Shown in pieces: positions 42,398 to 50,864 of a DNA stretch of 64,000 nucleotides. The stretch is from assembly GCA_018266795.1 (NCBI GenBank), contig JAFDZV010000008.1:1-64000 (forward strand). Direction: 5' to 3'. Position numbers and translations under genes: made by a program. Position 1 is the first letter of the stretch; the number at the start of each line of letters is the position of its first letter. Source of the stretch: Bacteroidota bacterium. Its GTDB lineage: Bacteria; Bacteroidota; Ignavibacteria; OLB7. Under the pieces are notes generated by a model. That model ran no database searches and was not told the origin of the DNA. It saw nothing but the letters and a program-made list of their open reading frames with translations.

Positions 42398-43087
42398 TCA
42401 CGCCATGCAGCGCACGCTGCCGTCGTTGTTCCAGAGACTGGCCGCGATCGGTGAACGGACGGCGAGATACATGAGGTAGAGCGTATCCTCCGATTTCTCC
42501 AGGCGGAAGGGCGTGCCGAAGTAGTCCGTGTATCCAACGTCCATCAACGTCTTCATCGCCTCGGCAAGTATCTCCGCCGATTGCGGGAAGGTCCAGTCCG
42601 TATCGGGAGCGTGGCCGCACTTCTTCGCGGTGAAAAGCCAGTCGTGAACGATGAACGCCGGCGCATATCCCCACGACGAGAACTTCTGAAGTCCGCGAAG
42701 GATGCGGGGGATCGATCCGCCATCGGTCTCCATGATCCGCGGCCGCAGAACCCGGCCGGCCGATGTGGTGTAGGTAAGCGGATACTCGGGATCGGAGATG
42801 AAGATGAAACTGTCCATGCCGTTCCAGACCAGCGACAGATGGCCGGTGAAGTGTCCCATGCCGAGCTTCGCGTAGAATGCATCGGCCAAAAAGAACGATC
42901 GCGCGGAATGGGGCGCGGCAACGGCCGTTCCCTGAGCAGCCCCCTGGGCCGCTTCCAGTGCTACCGCCTGCATGGCCGCGGCCTGCACGGCCGCCTCGTG
43001 GCTCACCTGCTCCGCCACGTTCTGCGCAAGGCTTTCGGTGAACAGCTCCGCAGCCTTTCTGTTCAGGGTCTCTGGATCGCTCGGCAT
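42398..43087 (-). CDS. DUF1353-domain protein with alanine-rich helical N-terminus
   Basis: A 229-residue protein; GGGAG 6 bases before ATG 43087. Residues 8-60 are an Ala/Gln/Val-rich helix (VSHEAAVQAAAMQAVALEAA). From about 80 on it matches DUF1353: PLTYTTSAGRVLRPRIMETD, DGGSIPRILRG and AFIVHDWLFT, with the conserved T-D-x-x-S-I-P-R and H-D-W residues (120-128, 148-150). DUF1353 is usually found in phages and integrative elements and is thought to have a papain-like or related peptidase fold; here there is no phage context. It could be a domesticated enzyme. Gene stands alone between the orphan genes and the pyruvate-kinase-like gene. Confidence 0.8.
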   Translation of the reverse strand: MPSDPETLNRKAAELFTESLAQNVAEQVSHEAAVQAAAMQAVALEAAQGAAQGTAVAAPHSARSFFLADAFYAKLGMGHFTGHLSLVWNGMDSFIFISDPEYPLTYTTSAGRVLRPRIMETDGGSIPRILRGLQKFSSWGYAPAFIVHDWLFTAKKCGHAPDTDWTFPQSAEILAEAMKTLMDVGYTDYFGTPFRLEKSEDTLYLMYLAVRSPIAASLWNNDGSVRCMA

Positions 43088-43257
43088 TGCATTCTCCCGG
43101 ATAATCGTTCGCATCTCAACCGTATCCGACAACTGTTGCGGACGCGTCGTAGCGGAGCTCGAATGGATCGGCCAACGTCGCAACCATACGGTCCGCTGCG
43201 GCAGGGATCGTACAGCCACAGCCCGGCACACCGCATTCCGCCGGCAGCGCAGCCGCA

Positions 43258-45171
43258 TCACCGGCACAGTTCGCCGAGGTTCAGCGCACTCGCCAGCCGC
43301 AGCTCGCGCAGCATGGAGCTCTTCTTGGCCTGATGCGACTCCATCCTGTGCAGGATGTCATCCAGAAGCCGCACCGCATCTGCGGCATGCGGCCCCTTGT
43401 TCAGCGTAACGCACTCGGCACGATGCCCCATTGCGGCATCGGTTATCTCGGCGCGCGACGGCATCCCCTCCTTGGCCAGATTCTCCAGCACCTGCGTTGC
43501 CCAGATCACGGGAACGTGCGCGGCCTCGCTGATCCAGAGGATCTCCTCCTGCACCTCGGCAAGGCGTTCGAAGCCGCATTCCACGGCCAGGTCACCGCGC
43601 GCTATCATCACGCCGCATGTCGGCATGCGCATCGCCGCAAGGAGCATCGCCGGAAGATTCTCGAACGCACGGCGGGTCTCGATCTTCAACACCACACCGG
43701 GGCGGCGCTCACCGAGGCTCGCGATCTGCTCCTGAAGAAGCTCGACATCGCGGGCGCTGTTGGCAAAGGAGAGTTCCACGACATCGGCATGCCTCACCAC
43801 GAATGGAAGATCCTCGATATCCTTCGCCGTCAGTGCCGGCAGTTGCAGATCGGAGTCCGGGAGGTTGATCCCCCTGTCACCCCGAAGCTTCGCGCCGCCG
43901 GAGCGGGTCTGCGTAATCCGAATCAGGACCTGCGTGCTTTCCACCTTCTCGATCACGCCGCCAATCCGGCCGTCATCGAACCAGATCTGTTCTCCGGCCT
44001 GAACGTTGTCGAACGCCTCCGGGATCGTACAGCCGATCACGGCCGGCTGCGACTCCACCCCATCACGATCCGGCACTGCGGGCCTGCCGGGCACGTTGTT
44101 GCGCGTGATGACGAGCATGCTCCCCGGCACCAGATCGATCACGCTCTCACGCGCCGGCAGCGTGCCCACAGCTCCCTTGTGCGTCTTCGCGCCACCTCTT
44201 CGCGTGGTGTGATAGAGCGTCATGCCGGATGCTACATAGGCGGTCTTCGCTGCGATTGCCCAGCAGCCCTGCTCGGAGATGCTCACGATTGTGAGGTCGC
44301 GCTCGGCGCGCCGCATATCCTTGAAACGGATACGCTCGCGGGTTCGCAGCCGTGCAAGCCAGGCCGCAGGAACCGGAAGAACCGCATCGGCGAATGAGGG
44401 AGCGGGATGGGGCTGGTCCGCGGACGTCAGCCACACGCGGGCCGGCGTGACAACGCGCCCGTACGCATCGCGATGCGGCCGGATTCTGATAACCTCCGGC
44501 CCGGGTTCCAGCGGGCCGGTGCGCAGCTTCGGGCCGGCAAGATCCATCACCACCCGGCAGGTTCTGCCCAGCGCCTTCTCGGCCCGGCGCAGATGCTCGA
44601 TCATGCGAAGCCAGGCCGCGGCGTCGTCGTGAGCGCAGTTGATGCGCATGCAGTCCATCCCGCATCGCAGGAGATCGTACACGAGTTCATACTCCTCCGC
44701 TGCCTCGCCCGGCATGGTAACCATGATGCGCACGCTCCGGCCGGATGAAGCAGGACCCAGCAGCGCCTCGCTGTGGCGCGCAAGGAGCATCTGCCCGCCT
44801 GCGAAGTTCACCCCTGCGGTCATCCGGGCAGGCGCCTCAGCCGTCGCCGGAGCGCCCGCAAGTTGGCGGAGTGCCGTCAGAACCGCGTCCACCGTAGCAA
44901 GCGGATGCGACTCCGCACGCCCGAGCGAGGAGAGCCCCATCACCGCCAGCCGTGTCTGAAGAGAGCGCAGGTCGTTGCGTCGCAGTGCGAGGTAGTGAAG
45001 AAGATTGCGCGCGCTATCCAGATACGTCGGGTGGATTCTGTCCAGGCATGCCTGCGCCGTTGCCGGCGCGGCCGCCATGGATGTGCGGAGCGCGGTGAGT
45101 TCACCGAGCGTCGATGCCAGATCCGGGCGCAGCGTCCCGTTGCCGGCGATTTCTTCAGACGGAGTAATCAT
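43258..45171 (-). CDS. Atypical pyruvate-kinase-like protein with helical N-terminal extension
   Basis: A 637-residue protein from ATG 45171. Residues 1-145 are an Ala/Leu-rich helical extension absent from normal pyruvate kinases. The barrel then starts with VRIMVTMPGEAAEEYELVYD and keeps many family motifs: GMDCMRINCAHD (171-182), DLAGPKLRTG (210-219), RIRFKD, VVELSFANSARDVELL, VLKIETRRAFENL, ARGDLAVECG (524-533), WATQVLENL and PSRAEITDAAM. The usual LSGETA is replaced by LNKGPHA, and the C-terminal regulatory domain is missing. A long insertion (about 230-460) replaces the B domain. Activity as pyruvate kinase is possible because the metal- and substrate-binding Lys/Glu/Arg residues are kept, but the substrate may differ. 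Not linked to glycolytic genes. Confidence 0.8.
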   Translation of the reverse strand: MITPSEEIAGNGTLRPDLASTLGELTALRTSMAAAPATAQACLDRIHPTYLDSARNLLHYLALRRNDLRSLQTRLAVMGLSSLGRAESHPLATVDAVLTALRQLAGAPATAEAPARMTAGVNFAGGQMLLARHSEALLGPASSGRSVRIMVTMPGEAAEEYELVYDLLRCGMDCMRINCAHDDAAAWLRMIEHLRRAEKALGRTCRVVMDLAGPKLRTGPLEPGPEVIRIRPHRDAYGRVVTPARVWLTSADQPHPAPSFADAVLPVPAAWLARLRTRERIRFKDMRRAERDLTIVSISEQGCWAIAAKTAYVASGMTLYHTTRRGGAKTHKGAVGTLPARESVIDLVPGSMLVITRNNVPGRPAVPDRDGVESQPAVIGCTIPEAFDNVQAGEQIWFDDGRIGGVIEKVESTQVLIRITQTRSGGAKLRGDRGINLPDSDLQLPALTAKDIEDLPFVVRHADVVELSFANSARDVELLQEQIASLGERRPGVVLKIETRRAFENLPAMLLAAMRMPTCGVMIARGDLAVECGFERLAEVQEEILWISEAAHVPVIWATQVLENLAKEGMPSRAEITDAAMGHRAECVTLNKGPHAADAVRLLDDILHRMESHQAKKSSMLRELRLASALNLGELCR

Positions 45172-45520
45172 CACAATTGGATCGATGACTGTGTTCCCCC
45201 ACGGCGCTCCATCTGCCGCAACGGCAGTTCCATCCGGATGAGTGCGGCCGCCGCGATCGAGCCCAAACAGGAGTGGCAGACAGAGTCTAATACTAGCCAA
45301 AAACCACCCGGCCTCTCTGTGAAAGGTTGGTAGCATCGCAGAGATAGCATATGATCATATCCAGACGGAGGCGCTTCGCGGCGCGCAGCCCTCACCGAAC
45401 TCTGGTACAACGCGCACATTTCCCATAAGTTCGCAGCGGATCATTCGGCCCCCTGAACGTTCCATTCCCTCCCGCGTTCGCCGAACTGTCGTCAACTTCC
45501 CCGGGAGTCCACGCTCCGAC
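45172..45520. other. Divergent intergenic region between PK-like gene and STAND gene 2
   Basis: 349 bases with no supported gene. It holds the promoter at 45327-45355 for the plus strand. No clear promoter for the minus-strand gene was found; TTTTTGG followed by TAGTATTAG on the minus strand near 45280-45310 is the only AT-rich candidate. Confidence 0.4.
45327..45355 (+). promoter_or_regulatory. Probable promoter of STAND gene 2: TTGGTA - 17 bases - TATGAT
   Basis: TTGGTA (45327-45332), 17-base spacer, TATGAT (45350-45355). The start point would be near 45362, leaving a leader of about 160 bases before ATG 45521. The spacing equals that of the promoter before STAND gene 1. Confidence 0.5.
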
Positions 45521-48511
45521 ATGAAACCAACCGGCGCCGCTCCAACCATCACAATCGTTCTCGCCCGCTCCGGCGATGAAGATAGTCCGCTTCTGGGCCA
45601 CCTGCTCACGCAGACGTTCCCCGAGCTCGAACGGATCTGCAGCGAACGCAAGGCACACCTCGCCGTCATCGATCCATGCGGCCCCACATCGCAGCACGGC
45701 ATGCCGCACGGTGGAAGTCTGGCACTCGCGCTCGATGTACTGCAGCAGGAACGGCCCATTCTCCTTGGGCTTGCCGAAAGTTCGTATGGATGGGTTCCCA
45801 CACATGCGGACGTGGAGAACACCGGCCTGCTTCTGCGCCATCCGTGGCTGCACGGGGCGCTGAAGGAGGGAATGGGGCTGCTCGAGATGGTGATGATCGA
45901 GGGCGCACTTCGATACCCGCCAATGGAGTCGCGGGCGTTTTTCTACATCGTGGAGAATGAGGAGGGGATCGGCACGGATGCGGAGCGCAGGCCCGGGGCC
46001 ACCGTACCGAACATCGCGGGTACACGGGGCGCCGAGCGGCTCGCCGCGCTGAAGGCACGCATCAGAAGAAGCGGATTCCCAGTGCGGGAACGGGCCGCCG
46101 GACCGGAAGTACTTGCGCAGTGGATACGAAACGATCTCATGGGGGTGATCGAGGCATCACTCTCCTCGATGGAGAATGCCGGAACACTGGAAGCAGAGCG
46201 CCGTGCGCACGAGGCCTACGCGCGCACAAGGCGCCGGAGTTATCTGGATGTGGATGAGTACGTAGCGCGCCTGAACCGGCACCTGGAGGAGCGAGGGAAT
46301 GCCGGCCGGGAGGGGAGCGGAGAAGCCGCCGGCAATCCGGGCCTGGTGATCACCGGAGTCTCGGGAGGCGGCAAGAGCGCCCTTATCGCGCACTGGTGCA
46401 GCCAGTACCGTGAGCTTCATCCCGATGCGTTCATCATCGAACACTACGTGGGCTTCGGAACGGGCGGCGGCAGTCATCATGCGCTCATGCGGCGCGTGAT
46501 GGAGGAGATCCGATCGCGGTACGCGCTGGAGACGGCGCTCCCGGAACGAAGCGCGGAGATCGAGGAGGCGTTCCCCGTCTGGCTGGCCAATGTGCAGAAC
46601 GAGGAGCTTCTGCTTGCCATCGATGCGTTGAACCAGTTGGACCCGGAGTCGCAATCGTTGCGCTGGCTTCCCGAGTACCTTCAACCGAAGGTGCGGTTGA
46701 TCGTTTCAACGGCCGGCGGCGAAAGCCTTGCGCGGCTTCGCGATCGCGGCTGGCCGGAGCTGGACGTTCGGCCGCTCACACTGCGTGAACGGCGCGAGGT
46801 GCTGCGCAGCTACATCGGGGAGTTCGGCGGCGCCATCTCCGACCCGCAGCTTACACGGCTTTCCGAAAGCAGCGCGGGCGCCACGCCGCTGTTCCTGCGC
46901 ACCGGCATCGAGGAGATGCGGCGCGCCCGAACGAGCGAGGAGGTGAACGATCGCATCGAGTACTATCTGGAAGCGGAGAATCTCACGGAGCTGTTCGACC
47001 GTGTTCTGCGCCGTCTGGAAGCGGAGCACGGCCACGCACTCGTTCGCGACGTCGCCACGCTTATCCGCGCATCGCGCCAGGGACTTGGCCGCACCGAGTT
47101 GCACGCGATAACCGGCGCCGATGCCCGCCGGCTCGATCGCCTCCTCACGGCGATGGACCACCATCTGATTCAGCGCGCGAATCTTCTCACGTTCTACCAC
47201 GACTATCTGCGCGATGCCGTGGCGGCGCGATATCCGGCGGCGGAGAATGGGAACGCGGCCGGCGATGTGCACGTGCGCATTGCAACGTTCTTCCGTTCGC
47301 AGCCCGTTTCCGCACGGCGTGCGTTCGAGGAGCCGTGGCAGTGGCTGCAGGCCGGGCGATGGGAGGAGCTTGCCGCCTGCATCGAGTCGATTCCGATCGC
47401 AACAACGCTTCTCGTTGCGGACGGTGGCTACAATCTTCTCAGCTACTGGCTGGAGATCGGCGAGCGTGTGGAGATGGGCCTTGCGTACGCGCAAAGTCTG
47501 AAGGAATACGAGCGCACGGCCGATCCATCAACGCTTCCCGCCACGGTGGATGCCATCGCACGATTCCTTTTCGAGGCCGGACGCTATGCCGATGCCGAGG
47601 CGCTCTGCCGCCGCTCGCTGCGGATGCGCGCCGGCGATGGGCAGGGCGATACGCTGGAGATGACCGGAGCGCTCGATACGCTTGTCACCCTCCTCTATCA
47701 CGTCTTCCGCAGCGACGAAGCGATCGAGTCATCGCGGCGCGCGCTCGCGGTTCGCCGCCGCACGCTCGGGGAGTATCATCCCGATGTGGCGCGCAACATG
47801 GCGGATCTCGGCGCCCTGCTCTACGCCGTTGGGCGTTTCACCGAAGCGGAGGAGGAGCTGCAGCAGGCGCTGGCGCTCTGCAACGCGCACGTTGCGCGGG
47901 AACCGTTGCTCATGGCGATGATCTTCAACACGCTCGGCGCGGTCCGGACTGCAACCGGCGAGCACCAGGCCGCCCATGCATTCTTCTCGCAGGCCCTCGA
48001 ACTGAACCGGGCAACGCTGGGAGCGGAGCATCCGGAGGCGGCATCGAACATCACGAACATGGCGTTCGCACTCCACAGCCAGGGAATCACGGAGGATGCC
48101 GACCGCCTCTATCGCGAGGCGATCGGCATCTACGAACGAACGCTCGGTCCCAATCATCCGATGGTGGCAGTAGCTGTGACGAATCTCGCCGGAGTCATGC
48201 GAGGCCGCGATGAAATGCCGGAGGCAATTACGCTCTTTCGGCGTGCGCTGCAGATACGACGTGACGCGCTCGGTGATGACAATGTTGAAACGATCAACAG
48301 CACATTTCGCCTTGGATGGACACTGCATGCCGCCGGTGACCCTGTTGCCGGTGAATCACTCATGCAGCATGCCATTCAGTTGATGGAGCGGACTCTTGGT
48401 GCCGATCACAATGACGTTCTTCGGCTTCGGAACATCAGCGCCACGGCCGTGCACCCGGCCCGAATTCAGCGCGTCATCAAGACGGACCTGCCTGGTGTGG
48501 AAGGAAGATGA
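45521..48511 (+). CDS. NLR-like STAND ATPase 2: DUF4062-like / NACHT / TPR
   Basis: A 996-residue cytosolic protein, paralogue of the gene at 34327 and better preserved. Residues about 8-150 match DUF4062 (HLLTQTFPELERICSERKAH, RPILLGLAESSYGWVP, GLLEMVMIEGALRYPPMESR, AFFYIVENEE). Residues about 270-560: NACHT with Walker A GVSGGGKS (279-286), Walker B LLLAIDALNQL (363-373) and LLTFYHDYLRDAVAARY. Residues about 590-960: TPRs (NMADLGALLYAVGRFTEAEE, NTLGAVRTATGEHQAAHAFF, TNLAGVMRGRDEMPEAITLF). Architecture as nephrocystin-3. STAND family members act as ligand-triggered switches in immunity or signalling. Which ligand and which effector this protein uses cannot be seen; no C-terminal or N-terminal enzymatic effector domain is fused to it. 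Confidence 0.88.
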   Translation: MKPTGAAPTITIVLARSGDEDSPLLGHLLTQTFPELERICSERKAHLAVIDPCGPTSQHGMPHGGSLALALDVLQQERPILLGLAESSYGWVPTHADVENTGLLLRHPWLHGALKEGMGLLEMVMIEGALRYPPMESRAFFYIVENEEGIGTDAERRPGATVPNIAGTRGAERLAALKARIRRSGFPVRERAAGPEVLAQWIRNDLMGVIEASLSSMENAGTLEAERRAHEAYARTRRRSYLDVDEYVARLNRHLEERGNAGREGSGEAAGNPGLVITGVSGGGKSALIAHWCSQYRELHPDAFIIEHYVGFGTGGGSHHALMRRVMEEIRSRYALETALPERSAEIEEAFPVWLANVQNEELLLAIDALNQLDPESQSLRWLPEYLQPKVRLIVSTAGGESLARLRDRGWPELDVRPLTLRERREVLRSYIGEFGGAISDPQLTRLSESSAGATPLFLRTGIEEMRRARTSEEVNDRIEYYLEAENLTELFDRVLRRLEAEHGHALVRDVATLIRASRQGLGRTELHAITGADARRLDRLLTAMDHHLIQRANLLTFYHDYLRDAVAARYPAAENGNAAGDVHVRIATFFRSQPVSARRAFEEPWQWLQAGRWEELAACIESIPIATTLLVADGGYNLLSYWLEIGERVEMGLAYAQSLKEYERTADPSTLPATVDAIARFLFEAGRYADAEALCRRSLRMRAGDGQGDTLEMTGALDTLVTLLYHVFRSDEAIESSRRALAVRRRTLGEYHPDVARNMADLGALLYAVGRFTEAEEELQQALALCNAHVAREPLLMAMIFNTLGAVRTATGEHQAAHAFFSQALELNRATLGAEHPEAASNITNMAFALHSQGITEDADRLYREAIGIYERTLGPNHPMVAVAVTNLAGVMRGRDEMPEAITLFRRALQIRRDALGDDNVETINSTFRLGWTLHAAGDPVAGESLMQHAIQLMERTLGADHNDVLRLRNISATAVHPARIQRVIKTDLPGVEGR

Positions 48512-48554
48512 GCGGGTCAATATGCAGGTATTGAGGACGCACCTCGAGAGCCGA

Positions 48555-48980
48555 TCACGGAACGACATTGATCGGCACACCAATCTGTACCACCACCGTA
48601 ATCCCGATCGTATCCTGGTACGGCGACGGCCCGATACCGTAGAGCGTGTTCCCCACCTTGCCATCCTGGCTGCACCACGAGGCGGCGATCGGCGTCATGG
48701 AGGCCTGCGCCAGCGGCGACTGGCCGCACGGCACCAGATAGCCGACGGAGGCGATGGTGACATTGATCGAGGAGGAGGAGTTGTTCCGGAAGGAGTACGT
48801 ATTGGAGGTGATGTTGTCCGGACAGTTCGCCACAACCACCGGAGTCTGCATATCGGGAGTGATCGTCACGGACTTCGCCCCCGTGCCGACGAAGCGGGTA
48901 TAGATGAAGATCTCGTTCCCCGAGGGAACCGTAACAACGATGGTTGGCGACGTGGCTCCAACGGCGATGCTTTCGTCCAT
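48555..48980 (-). CDS. Small beta-rich protein of the cassette (141 aa, copy 2)
   Basis: A 141-residue protein from ATG 48980 (MDESIAVGATSPTIVVTVPS), chosen because AGGA is 8 bases upstream; an ATG nine bases earlier abuts the ribosome-binding site. No signal peptide. Strand pattern: EIFIYTRFVGTGAKSVTITP, PVVVANCPDN, SINVTIASVGYLVPCG, TIGITVVVQIGVPINVV. Similar by eye to the 37393 protein in the first half and of the same length as the 37902 protein. Two Cys pairs are possible. Tail to tail with STAND gene 2 (43-base gap) and divergent from the regulator at 49056, as in the first cassette. Confidence 0.75.
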   Translation of the reverse strand: MDESIAVGATSPTIVVTVPSGNEIFIYTRFVGTGAKSVTITPDMQTPVVVANCPDNITSNTYSFRNNSSSSINVTIASVGYLVPCGQSPLAQASMTPIAASWCSQDGKVGNTLYGIGPSPYQDTIGITVVVQIGVPINVVP

Positions 48981-49009
48981 GGTATTCATCCTGGTTGTTG
49001 AAGGAGAGG

Positions 49010-49038
49010 TTGGATACAGAGGGGCCGTATATTATGCC
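49010..49038 (+). promoter_or_regulatory. Possible promoter of regulator 2: TTGGAT - 17 bases - TATGCC
   Basis: TTGGAT (49010-49015), 17-base spacer, TATGCC (49033-49038) with TATATT just upstream. Start point near 49045 leaves only about 10 bases before ATG 49056. The site also lies directly upstream of the divergent small gene (start 48980). Confidence 0.35.
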
Positions 49039-49055
49039 ATTCCATTCAGAGTGCA

Positions 49056-50744
49056 ATGAGGAGAGGTATCAGCACATCGCAACACGAGGTAGTGGGCGCA
49101 ATCGAGCAACGGCTGCTGATGGCGCGCGACTCGGCGCGGCGCCTGGAAGCGGTGCGCAGCTCGATTGCGGAGGCCGCTGCCCACGATCCGGACTATGCTC
49201 ACGAGCTTGCCTGGAACGGCGTGCGGCTGGCAACGGAGCTGCGCGATGCCCCGGCACTTGCAGAGCTCACACGCTGGCAGGGGCGATGCGCGCTCGCGTC
49301 GGGCCGCCATGCGGACGGGCTACGGCATCTCGGTGAGGCACGTGAGATGTTCGGCGAGCTTGGCAATCATGCCGAGGAGGTTGCAACCGCCACCATGCTT
49401 GGCGACGCGTTCGCCGCGGCCGGTGATCCGCAACAGGCGTTGGAGTGGTATCGGCTGGCACATGCGGCGGCACAGCAGCATGGCCTTGCCGGACACGAGA
49501 GCGCCGTGCTCGCGGCGCTTGGAGCCATGCGCGCGGACATCGGCGACTTTCCGCTCGCGCTCGATCTGCAACTGGAATCGCTTGCCATCCGCGAGGGGCT
49601 CGGCGATCTGGATGGCATCGGCGCTGCACTGCTTGCGGTAGGAACGTTGTATCGCCGCGTGGGGAATCGCGATGCCGCCTTCGACTGTCTCAACCGGAGC
49701 ATCGCGGCATTCCGCGAGAGCGGCAATCGCTATCAGGAGGTGCGTGCGCTCACCGCGCTCGGCGATCTGTACTACGCGGCCGGCAACCTGGAGACGGCGA
49801 TGGAGCATGCGCTCCGCTCGATAGCCATCTACGAGGCGCTGGGCGATCCGGAGAATGTGGCGCGCGCGTTGATGGCGATCGCCGGCATCCAGAGCGAGCT
49901 GCGGCACCACGATATCGCGCTCGGGTTTGCGGTCCGCGCATATGCGTTGCTGGACTCGGGATCGGACGATGCGCTCCGAGCCCGCGCGCTGCTTGCGATC
50001 GGCGGCATCCGTTCACGCCTTGGAGCACACGAGGAGGCACTCTTCGTGTTCGATCAGGCGCTGCGCATCGCGCACGAGCTGGATCAGCCGCATCTGCAGC
50101 ACGAGCTGCACCACGCAATTGCCGGCACGTACGAATCGCTTGGCGACCCAACCCGCGCGCTTGTTCACTTCAAACGCTACGCACGCCTGCGCGAGGAGAT
50201 CGCGGGCCAGGAACGGCAGAAGGCGCTGGCGGAGATTCAGGTTCGCTTCGATCTGGAGAAGGCCGAACGCGAGCGCGAACTGTATCGCGTGCGGACGGCA
50301 CAGCTGGAGGCGGAGATGCGGCTGAAGCAGAACGAGCTTACGGCGATGGCGCTGAACCTGGTGCAGAAGAAGGAATTGATCGATGAGATGAAGGCGCAGG
50401 TAACGGGGCTGCTGGGAGGCGGACAACATGAACGCGCCACGATCAACGAGATGCTTTCGAAGATCGAGAGTGCAAAGCATGGTGACCAGGATTGGAAGCG
50501 ATTCGAGGAGCAGCTTGGCACGCTGCATCACGACTTCGTGCACACGCTTGCGGAACGCTACCCATCGCTCACGCCAACCGAGATCCGGGTCTGCTCGCTG
50601 GTGCGGATCGATCTCTCCACGAAGGATATCGCCAATCTGCTCTACACCTCCATCCGAACCATTCACGCACACAAGTACAACATCCGGAAGAAGCTGGAAC
50701 TGGATACCGGAGCAAACCTGGGAACGTTTCTCGCGGGGCTGTAG
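49056..50744 (+). CDS. TPR / coiled-coil regulator with C-terminal LuxR-type HTH (cassette 2)
   Basis: A 562-residue soluble protein, paralogue of the one at 38535 along its full length. Residues about 60-400 are TPRs (TMLGDAFAAAGDPQQALEWY, AVGTLYRRVGNRDAAFDCLN, AIGGIRSRLGAHEEALFVFD). The coiled coil (about 395-465) has LAEIQVRFDLEKAERERELY and EMRLKQNELTAMALNLVQKK, almost identical to that of the paralogue. The C-terminal HTH has LTPTEIRVCSLVRIDLSTKD and IRTIHAHKYNIRKKLELD. No membrane segment. The coiled coil probably mediates dimerisation and couples TPR sensing to DNA binding. It is divergent from the small gene at 48555, 76 bases away, whose promoter is the natural target. Confidence 0.87.
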   Translation: MRRGISTSQHEVVGAIEQRLLMARDSARRLEAVRSSIAEAAAHDPDYAHELAWNGVRLATELRDAPALAELTRWQGRCALASGRHADGLRHLGEAREMFGELGNHAEEVATATMLGDAFAAAGDPQQALEWYRLAHAAAQQHGLAGHESAVLAALGAMRADIGDFPLALDLQLESLAIREGLGDLDGIGAALLAVGTLYRRVGNRDAAFDCLNRSIAAFRESGNRYQEVRALTALGDLYYAAGNLETAMEHALRSIAIYEALGDPENVARALMAIAGIQSELRHHDIALGFAVRAYALLDSGSDDALRARALLAIGGIRSRLGAHEEALFVFDQALRIAHELDQPHLQHELHHAIAGTYESLGDPTRALVHFKRYARLREEIAGQERQKALAEIQVRFDLEKAERERELYRVRTAQLEAEMRLKQNELTAMALNLVQKKELIDEMKAQVTGLLGGGQHERATINEMLSKIESAKHGDQDWKRFEEQLGTLHHDFVHTLAERYPSLTPTEIRVCSLVRIDLSTKDIANLLYTSIRTIHAHKYNIRKKLELDTGANLGTFLAGL

Positions 50745-50864
50745 GGGCCTGTTGAATTACGGCCCTGCCGAAGACTGCTCGGCAACAGTGGTGATGCCCG
50801 GCCGGCAGTGGAGCACCGTGCGGCGGTCTGTGCCGCGCACGGAGCAACAGGATCCACAGGGCGA

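Noticed and set aside
42398-43087. Prophage remnant suggested by the DUF1353 domain
   Set aside because: No integrase, capsid, tail or lysis gene and no attachment repeats nearby; one phage-type domain is not enough.
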